Shown here: piece after piece, positions 11,513 to 23,500 of the stretch
Layout: every line of letters begins with the position of its first letter
How positions within the stretch are numbered: position 1 is the stretch's first letter
Origin: Branchiostoma floridae
Taxonomy: Eukaryota; Chordata; Leptocardii; Amphioxiformes; Branchiostomatidae
Reading direction: 5' to 3'
Length of the DNA stretch: 64,000 nt
Assembly: GCF_000003815.2 (NCBI RefSeq)
Contig: NC_049988.1
Coordinates: forward strand, 12,180,917 to 12,244,916
Notes under the pieces: model-generated
Databases searched by the model: none
Told to the model about the DNA's origin: nothing
What the model saw: only the letters and a program-made list of their open reading frames with translations
Translations under genes and position numbers: made by a program

Positions 11513-14500
11513 GTTAGTCAAACATTTCTAAACGACTATTGAAAAAATCACCCTCTAACTTTGGGCCGATATCTACAGATTTTCTCTGATTTCATCCGAA
11601 AATAAATTCATCAGGTCGGTAGAATATGGTACACAGGAGAATTATCTTACACAACCATTTTTTACTCACTTTGCTTACTCTAGTTAGAATCTCTGGGGAA
11701 GGTGTCTGAGAGACACGAAACGCAGGCAAAGTGAGTACAAAATGGTTGTATAATAAAACTGATTCTCCTTTATTCTCCGATTCCAAATGTAACTTTGCGA
11801 CTTAAAATTCAGTATTTCTGCATCAATAGAGACAAAAGTGTGTGTTAAGGAAACATCCGCCAATACTCCTTACAAAATCACTGAAACAAACGTTACAGTT
11901 CACTTAAAAGCTTTTCCTACACTGGTGAACTGTAAGTATCAGCTAATAGAGTGTCGAACAAGATTTTTATCTGATTTTTCTGGTGTAAAACAATCAAGTC
12001 ATTCAGTGGAGGCTCTAGTCCGACTTAAGATATGCCTTCTAGGCAACAGAAAGAATGATTGTTGGCTTTGGGCCAGATCTGCGGATTCCTGCGAATGCCA
12101 AGGATAACGTTGGTAAGGGTTACATGTAAGCGGTACGAAAGCCAGTGTTTGACAACCTGTTGAGTGGAAGACGACAACTTTGACGCAATATTTACGTCCT
12201 TTTTGCCTTGGTTTCTCTGACGAAGACTTGCGGGGTTTACCCACTTCTGTAGGGTGCTTGTTGATGGTTGATGAGGATGCATCAATTCGTGCTGATCTTT
12301 ACGTGCTAGAGGATTAGTATAACAGCGACGGTTTTTATTTGGCGATGCCAATGCATGGTAAACTAGTGGTGATTCTGCTCCCTTCCGTGTGTTTTCTTTT
12401 TAGTTTGTGACAACGTAATGGTATAGTCCATCAAACAAGCACGTCCACGTTCTCTGTTGGTCTTGTCCTTCTGGGCCTTCCTCACTGCTACACTATACGT
12501 GAGATAAATGCGTTAGTAAATTTCTTTTCTCTGACCTGGCATAAAACAACTTTTGGACTTAGATGTATGGTGAACGGCTCTTTCTGCGAATGGTGATAAG
12601 CACCCGGGTACCAGGCAGTAGTAGATGTCTCATAAGTTGCCCTTGACGCTCAAACGACAAGCTAAGGAAACTTCATCCATGCCAAGGCCAAATGCGGTAT
12701 TTTTTCCAAAGAACCAACTATGCTGCGTGCTTTGTATCTTCACAAGGTTGACTTTTCGCTATTGAGCGTTCAATCTACCTTTACTGTCCATCAACTGCAA
12801 ACCCTATCTCTGTTCCTCGCTTGGTGTACTTGAGAGATATCTATGTGAGCAGGTGGACAAGGGTAACGGTCTGTTTGTGCCGTTGCCTTGGGCAACTCAA
12901 TATTTCTGTCTCGGTTGAGAACTCTCAGATATGTGAATGCATGGAAACCTGTTGACGTTAATGCGTAACATTTGTTACAATGTCAAGAATTGTTTCTTTC
13001 TTTCCCCTAATCTTGTTAACAAGTATGAATATGTATGTATGTATGTGTATGTAATCTTGTCGATACAATTTTCTTCGTGGATGACTACAGTTTTTCTTGT
13101 CCACGGATATACATCATGGTGACAGGTTACCGTTACAAACTGACAAAATGTATTTGATTAGCAAACACTATGGGAAAATCTACACGGAAAGTCATAGGGG
13201 TGGGCATAGAGGCGTAAAGGACGTGTCATTTCAGATTCAGATCTAATCTTGGGAATAATGTTACCAGTGGCTTTTGTTGTGACCTTCATTTCTTTCAGTT
13301 TGGTAGGGTACTACAGCCCTATGCAAACTATTTTATATTTCCTGTGCCAAAACGTATTTTAAAGGTAATGCTGCGCAAAGTTGTATCCGTCACTGACAGC
13401 GGAATTATCCTAACTGAAATTCTTTTGAAAGATCTCCCTCTGCGGCGGACTAATCGTTATTAGATCACGGAGAAACTTGTGTATCATCCAGTCTGCCGCT
13501 TGAAGATAACGTGCACTGTTGGGAATCTAAATAGATCCTAGTTGAAGTTAGCCTGGGTACCATCCGGATAGTAGTTCGCTCCTATGTTCGCTTCTGCTAA
13601 ACACAGAGAAGCGACTGTATATAGTGTATAATGAATGTCAGAGCTAGAAGCGACTGTATATAGTAAATAATGAACGCCAGAGCGAACTACTTTCCGGATG
13701 GTACCCAGGCTAAGTTGAAGTTCCATTAATTGGACTTTTATAATTGTTATCTACTCATTATTGAAGGTCATGGCCCCTCGTTAACCCTGCTATCAAACAC
13801 GAACATACAAAGGATTTATTGTTAAGAGAATCTTAATCTTAACTACTCAGTCCTCTTTAGCTAGCTGGCCTTGGCGATATGGGCACGTGACTCAATGCAC
13901 CCGTGACGTCAGTAATGGGTCAAAGGTCGTTGGAAGTCGATATCATCATCTACACTAAGGCCCACCAAGCTTCTCTTAAGGGGCACAGCCCAGTATATTT
14001 GGGGTTTCAAATGGAGGCGGCACACCCTCAAGTCTAGCGACCATCTCTTCCAGGGAATTATACTGAAGCAAAATAACTGGTTATGGGATGAGAGGATATT
14101 CCTTCAGCTACAAGACCAACTCAGTTCCGATCCTTCAACTTCTCTAATTTTGAAAAATTATAGGGGAAAACGATCATTTTCATGTCAAAAATGATTGACA
14201 AAATCGGGCATTTTCGCATTGGATAAAACAGATGAAGAAGATCTTTCCGGCAAGCACGACTGATACTGCCAGAAATAGGAATTTCAAAGTCTAAAGAGTA
14301 ACCCAGTCAATTATGAAGAAAATTCTATCACTACAGTTTTTTAATCATCCAAGACGCGGGGCATTGCAACTTGGCTTAACACAGCGCTTCAGAGGTGAAT
14401 GTAGGTCACGGGCCTGTTTACATTCAGGCGTAGGAATATCGCGGAAGTAAGACGCGGACCAAAACACAATTTGCACCCAAAGCATACCATTTCCTACGCT

Positions 14501-17500
14501 TTTCAGTCATGTAACCGTTTAATGTCATTTCGCAGGAAATAATGAGAAATCTCAACTCAAACATAGACCCTCGGAAGCCTTTCGTCACTTTTTTTGTCGC
14601 GTACTACCCCTGTCGCGGAAGAACTGGGGTGTGCACCGTTAACTGAGACGCGGTTCGATGTTGACTTCTAACAACTTTTGACCCATTGATGACGTCACCC
14701 ACCCGTGCACTAAGTGTCGGTTTACAGTATGTTGGCAGATAAACAGCCCTAGTGTATATAATCTCCTTTACTGCATTCGCAAAGTAAATGCAAAGTCCTT
14801 GTATACTGACAGGCATTTATATCTAACCATTCAGTAGATACGTTAAGCCCATGATGCACACAACCGATATTAAGCTGCCAAACTGAATCATGATACCATT
14901 GAATGTCCAATAATCGTTCAGGCGCCACCACACGTAAAACCAATATTTATGTATCTGATGGTAAAGGCACTTTAAATGATAATAAGTATAGGCGTTTATT
15001 TGTATTAAAATGCCATTGCAACCATCAAATGATACCACATGCATCTTTATAATCATGTAGTGAATGACACACAGACAGATGAATAGAAGCGTTGAAATAA
15101 AATAGAAGATATGGACACAGCAAAAGCACAGTCACTTTTGTACGAACAATACACACGTCGAAATAAAAACTCCTGATAAATCTTAAGTTTCTACTAGTAC
15201 GGCCCCTTCGGTCAGTAAGAATAGCCATGTTAAAATCAGTCTTACAGCTATGGCTATGGCTATAAACAGTCCTATACGAGAATGGCAGTCTCTGTCACAT
15301 AGCGCACATCTGTAAGCTGACTCAGGTCTGCTGTTTTTTAAATTAGTTCTTTTTTCATAATCCGCTTTTCTTCTGCCACGTGCATCAGTCTTGCTTCTCC
15401 GGCCTTAGCTTTCTGGATACTGAGCAATTTCTACTACTAAGCCATAAGGTCATGCTCATTTGATTATATGGTTGACATCAGCGCGCGCAATAACTTCCGC
15501 CGTTTTCAAAAATAAAGAAAGTTTTGACCACACTGTAAATTGCACAATGCAGCTGTAAAATAAGCATTTATATTCCGTAGATTTGAATTACCGAAATGGA
15601 TCTAATATCACAGAACGCCAAAGTAAATTCCAAGGTCAAAAAAGATGTGAAAGAATAAAAAAGAAAATCTAGTGTCCTGTATATCTCCCCCAGTGTGTCC
15701 AGTCATTTGTTCAACCTTTCTGACTACGTTGATTTCATAATGAACGGACCGTTTTTCAAAACGTTTTTATTTGCACACTCGCAGAGGATGTCATCTACAG
15801 AATCAAATCAACATGGACTACAGGCTAGCATACGTAAAAACTTTAATAACTTGATACAATTGGGTGGGGCTATACGTGTCAATATATTTTCTAATAACAG
15901 AGCAATCTTTAATCTTCTTATGCACAATGGTAGTTGTCAAATATAAAGTTATAGTTGAATTTGCTTGTTGTTTCAAGTTTGTTGAAATCCGTTGTACTTA
16001 AAGAAATGTGACAAACTCATTACGTAAGACACCACATCTTAAGTATTCTATGACAAAAGTAAAATCAATTTCCATTTTGCTTCAAATGGTCAAAGTGGGC
16101 AAAAATGTGTGCTATCTTCCTGCTTCTATATTCAATTAATGACTGCTGACTCTCAAGTATATTATGTTATTTTCAAATTCATTCATATTAGAAAGATATT
16201 TTTTTCATATTTATAGCAATTTTCCTTCCTTTCTCCTTTTTAACACAACTAAACTACTCCTGTATGCGAACATATTGTATCCGGTAGCGAAGTTAATTGG
16301 CAGTATAATCGACGTTATAAGATTCCGTTTTCATCCGTATATATCCCCAAAGAATGCAAAGTAGTAATTTGGAAAGTGTCCTTGACATGATACATCCGGT
16401 CACGCTTGCCAGTAAGCGCAATATTGAATGCATCACAGAACAGAAAGGCTCCGGACGAATTTACCAAATGATAAGAGAATAACGAGCTGCATCAGCTAGA
16501 AAAGTACATAATTCCACTCATATGCCATCATTAGATGATATGATGAGAGGCTCTGTCTGTATTGGTCGTTAGATATCAGCTTCAATGAGCCGGATATATC
16601 ATGTATTGAATCATTAAGCGAGGCCCTGTCGTTTCTCAATCTCGTGGACCTTTCTGCACACGTAGAATGGCGCATTAAACATGCTCATCAACTGACAACC
16701 TCACTTCACCTTACTTCACCTCACCTCACCTCACCTGACCAGTCCCATAGAACCTGGAGGTTGTAAAACGTTGCGTTTGCCTTTCTCGTGACTCAACGAA
16801 TTGTAGAGAAACAAATCTTTTTACGCTTTGTGGGTTTTGTTGTCTTTTCAGTCACACTTTTGCATTATGTGTGATGTTACCAGTAGGCTACACACATGCG
16901 TTTTAGGTCGCAGTGAGAGCGCAGCGCGATCGATGTGTTTGCACTTGGGGCACCGGTGCGGCACTGCGGGGTTCATTCATTGCGGCACTGTTGTATTATT
17001 TTCGCCGATTCTTTTTTATGATTTAGATATTGCGTAACACGTAAAAGTATGACTTAGAAGACAACGGAATACGCAAAATGTAAGAAAATTCGTTCTCTAT
17101 CTCTGAAATTCGGTGAGTTATCTTTTAATCCCCGCAGTGCCACACCGGCGCTTTAAGTGCAGATGCCACCTCAACAAATTCCAATATCGTTTATCACACA
17201 CCACACATGACAGGTGTATGTAATTACGCACGCTGTGCGTCAGAGAAAACGGCAAATTGGATGTCGTTAGATAATTTACTAAGTGACTTGCGGCAAGCGC
17301 GAAGCAAAGTAATGGAGGTCGATAGAAATACCGCAACCTTCTGTTTTCGATCTGCAGGCATGCATCTAAAATAAGGGGGAACATACCAAAAAATCATAAC
17401 GATACTTCAACCCCTATTTGAGTTATTCTCTTGAAAAGTGTGAAGCAAAATTGTTAAAAATCGTTAGGAAACCGAAACTTACACCATTTGCTATCTACCC

Positions 17501-20500
17501 AAGAGCTATCTACCACTCAAAGACCAGTCCACAGCATGTCCAGAACACGTAATACCAAAACTGCAGTTACACTGCAGTACCTTAGAAAGCCGTGCCCATT
17601 ATATACAATCTTTATTGACACGACAAAAGTACAGCGACTTTCGTAAGGTCTACATGTATAACAACTACTTACAGTTCAACTAAACACATATATATGGATA
17701 TCTATAGGTATGGATACATCAACATAAAGGGTCTAGCATGTCATTTACACTATTGGTTCTACGGTATAAACAATCGTGGATATATTTGCCTACTTGTACA
17801 CAGTGAGGATTATCGCCTCCCAGAACGTAGTTAAATTTATCTATCGAACAGAGAGTAGCAAAGTCTTTAGAGCAAGCAGAAAGTAATGTGAACAGCTCAT
17901 ATATAACTTGACCTTTTGTTTGCCAACCCCTACCCATCTACCGAATATCAACCCTTGTCCTGCTGGCTATTTTTTGCCAATTTAACCTCCTAGAGCTGAT
18001 GGCTTCATCAGATCAGTAAAACGTAACCTGTTCTTTGCTGCTGCAGCAGATTCACTTCTCCATTCGATGGGCTTTGCTGCGGTATGCCACTTTTGCATGC
18101 GAAATACCCCAAACTCATAACAATACAGCTCAGCATGACAAGGGTTAAAATGTCCATCCCATTTATAAACGGGCTCAGCAGGACAAGGGTTCAATGTTCA
18201 GTTTCTCGAGTTATGCTGATGATTTGGCTTTTGTTTTCCTAACCAGCAATGGCAGCATCCAAATACCATTATAGAACAGACGAAGGTAAATATGAAAAGT
18301 TGACAATGCAACATATTGCCGAAAATGTTGAATAATAACAAGTATATTGTTATTTTTCAATCAGGTCACCACTCAGGCCACTTGCCTGACGTTGACCATC
18401 CTGAGCATTGACCGCTACTGTGCCATTGTCCATCCCATCGGTTCTCTGGGATTCCGGAAGCGCCGCATTGCCATCGTCCTGAACATCTGTACATGGATTG
18501 GTGAGTACTGGGAGTGGGTACCGATACATCATTCCATACAAAACAGTTTTTTTTTTCTTATTGGACCGGTCCAGAACTGGAACCGGACCTGTAAAAATTC
18601 GGGCCGGATGGCGGACAGAATGGTGGACCGGATGTTAGACCGATTAGAAAGCGAGGAAGCTATATATGGGCAGAAATTCACATGTTTGGGGATTACAAGA
18701 GCGAAGTAGAGTTCATTGTAATCTCTATCAAGTTTTACAATCAACCGTATAGTGTGGCAGTTAGACTTGTAGGATTTCAAAACGCCAGTCGGACACAAAT
18801 ACTCTGCCGAACAGATTTCTCTGTAGCGGAATAGACAATTGTTGGTTCTTATCGTATAAGCCATTGGCCACAGGGCTGTAAACCTCCCAACATCTAATGA
18901 AGCATTAAGCTTCAATGAAGAACAAACTATAAGTCTAAAGCCACTTGGTATTTTATCAATATTCCCTCTCATTAATATCTAATCATCAGGAGGTTTCTTC
19001 ATTAACCATATCATCAGTTATGGTTGCGAAGATTAGTCATCCAGGATACAATAAATTGAAGATGATTCAGTCTATACTTCTGGATATATATCAAATTTTT
19101 ATTAGACGTTTCGAACAGCGTCCGCCGTTCTTCATCAGTGAAATAGAAATAAACATTTGTAAACTCTTATTTTTATTTTACTGATGAAGAACGGCGGACG
19201 CTGTTCAAAACGTCTAATTAAAATTTGATATATATCCAGAAGTATAGACTGAATCATCTTCAATTCATATCATCAGTTGTGCGATACGGAGACTGTAAAG
19301 GCTCTACCCTGTCCTTGTTATTCAATCGATCCCAAACCCCAAACCATATCCAACTAAAAATCCTTGCAGTTTACTCTTTTGGTGGGGCCGCGTAGCACAG
19401 TGGTAGTGTATTCGGCCCGTGACCGAGAGGTTGCCGGTTCGAATCCGCCTGCCGTGCTGCCGTTCTTGTGCCCTTGGGAAAGGCACTTTACACGACTTTC
19501 CTCACTTTACTCAAGTGAAAAATGAGTCGTCCCTCGGATAGGACGTTAAATGGAGGTCCCGTGTATGGGGAGAGCCATACCCCATGCACGTTAAAGAACC
19601 CCCACACGTGCGATGGTGCGGTGTGCGTTGGTGCAAATCCTTCTGTCGGGAGTTGGTGATTCACTTCAAATCACCCGGATGGAGGCCTGACGAACCTCTC
19701 ATCATCATCATCAGTCACTGTGTTCTGCATCTATAGTCTGGAAAGTCCTATAGCTGCATTCAGTCTTTCTTCATCCTTTTCCATTGTTCCTTGCATCCTG
19801 CAAGCTTCCTTAGCTCCTCTGTCTCGTATCAACCACATGGTGAATTACATCATTCACCCGGATGGAGACCTGGCGCATCCCCGTCTTGTAATTAGCCATC
19901 GAAAGGGTATGTCACCCCGTAAGGGGCGGTATAACCCCGTCGTGTGTAAACAAGTGCGAACATGTTTGATCACGTCGACCGATGATGATGATTTACTCAA
20001 GGGTCAAGCCAACTATTTATCTTATCGACTTTTTGCAGGCAGAGAATTGGGAATCATAAATGAAGTAATATTTCTGACTCCACTAACCCACTAAGACTTC
20101 CAAATCCAAAGAGATTACTTTTCAGCTATATTAGGTAGATATGGAGAGACATGCCCATAGTGATGCGGATTGCTTTGGGCATAAAAGACACGGAGAGTAT
20201 CAATGGACTATGACTGGGCCAAAGGTTTCTAAGATAGAGGGGATGATAGAGTCGATTCAGAGTCACCGAGAGGGTTTTGAAATAATATTTGTAGTAAGTT
20301 TGAACTATTCTAAGTAAAAGAATATTTCAGCCACTGAAATTCTAAACCGTTCAAACAATTGAAAATGAAAGTTTGAACATGTTTGAACCTATCTATATAT
20401 GTTGGAAACGTTCGGAAATTAATAGTACAAATATCTCTTTATTTAGAACAATTTGGAAACATCTATGTGTTTTTGTTATTGTTGGAACATGTGATCAAAT

Positions 20501-23500
20501 GTCCCAACAATTTGCGTCATTTTTTTCCTCCATAAAAACTTTTATTACCACCATAAACCAACCTGCTAAGCTAGGCCTTTTGTTTAGGTCTTGTATTTTT
20601 AGATTTTCTTTAGTAGACACTGGTGACTCTTTTGTGAGAAGGTGTCAGACAGACACAATTTCCTGTCCTTGGCAGGGATGTGTGAATTGCCCTCTCCCCA
20701 GCCCACTGACCCAGTTTTACCATTTTTTCCATGTTCGAACATGTGCACGTGATCACATATGATCACAAATGATGAATCTATGTTGGAACAGTTTAGAAAC
20801 TAACAGAAATAATGTATTTGATGTAAGAAATGTTTCTAACATGTATGAACACTGTCGAAAATATTTAGAACATCACAATGATGTTATAAATAGTTCTAAA
20901 CAGTTACTATTCACAATTAGAATGTTATAAAGATTTCCAAAATGTTGGAACAAAAGGCAAGAACTCTTGGTAATGTGGAATCGACTCTAAGTTGGGCAAA
21001 AATGAAAATTTGGAAATTTGATCACGAACACTTCTGGGGTAAGCCGTGTCAGTTGGGAGGTGCTTTGCATACATACTGGGATATAATTAACCTGAAATGA
21101 ACCCCATCTTACCAAAAAAAAATTAAATCCGCATCATATTCAATGGTAGGAGATTTGCCCGAAATAAAAATTTGAAATATGATCACGCTGACTTCCGGGA
21201 TGAGGCATTGAGAGACATTTTGCATAAGAATTGGCATATAGCATGGAATAAACCCACTACATCACCCGAAAAGCGCATTAAATGCAATAGGGCACAGCCA
21301 TATCATAGTGATTTAGATGAATGCTTAAAGGCCATCTAAATCAATTCAAACAAGTCATGATCGTAATTAATTCATACATAGAACATACTGGACAATACAT
21401 ATGAAGAAAAAATAAAGTCTTAGAATGGAGGGTTTTTTAAACAAAATTGTAGCGTCAACTGGCCGCTTTATCATAGATTTGCTTGACTCATGTTTTGTGG
21501 AGAGTTAAGTTTGAACGAGAGGTAGCCTTAAATCACCCTAAAAATTATCATTTCGCACATTTGGAAAAAAATGCCCACTCTCCATTTCCATTAGGTAGCT
21601 GCTCACGTACCAGCAACGTTTAGTCTTTCATTTCTACTCTCTTGAAAATATCGATGACCAAACTTATGTTTTTTTGTAAACAACTATAGACTAATAAAGC
21701 CCACCAAACACAGACAGTACACTATTTGGCTCATATGCATTGTGTAAACTAGATTTATTTCCTAAGTGGGCGTCTAAAAGATTAACCTTTCACACTATCC
21801 CCCCTCTATCTAAGATGTAATAATTTTGGCCTTGGGGACAGACTTAACGGATATTGCGAAGGATATTACAAAGGCGTTGAAAAGAGCCCATCTTATAACA
21901 GAGTCCATTCATCATCCTGTCTGGATAATTCCAGGAACGGATGTTAACTTCCCGGAACGGTGACAGGTCTACACGCTTGTAATTCATTGTGTAGGAAAGT
22001 GTGATTTAGATATCTGACGATTAATGTCATGTAAGTACTAGCTTTCAACCACTACTTATCCTTACATAAATACATACTTGTCCTTAAATAGTATATAGCA
22101 AAAGTTGTTTCAAATTCACATAGAGAACTCGAATCAACTTGTTTTGAATTTATCTCTATGGAATATTCCTTGTGTTGCGGAATCACTATAGGTGTCAAAC
22201 TGTATTTGACATGCCAACCCGTTAAAATCTGTTATTCGTATGTTACAATGAAGAGTGGTTCATCAATTGATTTGATATATCATAGAATTCAAGGCATATA
22301 AACAACTAAATGCAGTATAGATGATGTTGTAGTCAACAGAAGAATAAAAACATTTTGCTGTTATGAAAGGCTAGAATTGCATACAAGATAAAACATGATT
22401 CTATGTTCAAATTTTGCGTTAAATTTTAACCCAATCTATCTCTCTCCCTCCAAAACTTTCTCTTTCTATCTCTCCTCCCTTCCTCCCAACCTCTTTTCTT
22501 TCTCTCTATCCCTTTCCAATCTCACTCCCACCTCTTTCTCTCTGCCCCCTTCTCTCTCTCTCTCTCCTTCTAACTCTCTATCTCTCTTTCTCTCTCTCGA
22601 CCTTCCACACTCTTTCTCTCGTTCTATCGCTCCTCCGGATCCCTCCCTCAAACTCTCTCTTACTCTCTTTTCCAACTCTCTCCCTCTCAAATCTCTTTCT
22701 CTCTGTCTCCTTTCTCTCTATCTACCTCTATCTCTATGACGACAGCATCCTTCCTGTTGGCCCTCCCCATGGTCATCTACTACAAGCTGGTCCCTATTTC
22801 CTGGTACGGAATCCGCACGTACTGCCGGCCCGTGTGGCCCTTCCCTGCCTTCGAGCAGGGCTACATGATCTACACCGTGCTGATCACGTACTTCATCCCG
22901 CTGGTGGTGTGTGCTGTCATGTGTGGCTTCATCCTCAAGCGACTGTGGAGCCGGTTTAAGACCAGCGAGACTAGACCCCGTAACCACACCCTTCAGGTAC
23001 ACCAAGGCGCATACTAGCCTGATTAAATATCGCTTATAGCAGTAAATATCGCTTATAGAGGGGCCAGCTAAAGCCCTGGAATTAGACTTTGTGTTTCACA
23101 GCAGACTCTCCACTAGATCTATATCTTGATGCGGTCTCACTGCGACCTATGTCTAGTATGTGTCTTTGTCATTGTGCTCTGTGTTAAAAAGCTTTCATAA
23201 AGTGTTTGCATGTTTTGATTTCGTCTACTAACAAAGATTGACGTCACATATTTCCACAAAGGGGCCTGGGCAATTTGAAGGAACGAAAAGTATGATATAA
23301 AGAACAATAAAAACACAAAACGGACGAAAAATAAATCATGTCTTGTGCATATTTATTGGCATAAACTTTAATTTTTCGTTTCTGCAAACAGCCTGGCCGG
23401 GCCCCGGTTTGGAAATGTGACGTAGGCCTAACCAGGCATTTCATGCATGTATGCTTGTTGGATACGCTTGTGCACAAAAGGTGTGCATCATTCGGAATTT

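Noticed and set aside
19384-19455. Functional tRNA gene
   Set aside because: Good Pol III boxes, but U33 is replaced, the acceptor stem does not close, and a SINE body and ATC tail follow.
22395-22739. Ser/Leu/Pro-rich ORF
   Set aside because: Translation of a CT-rich low-complexity tract in an intron.
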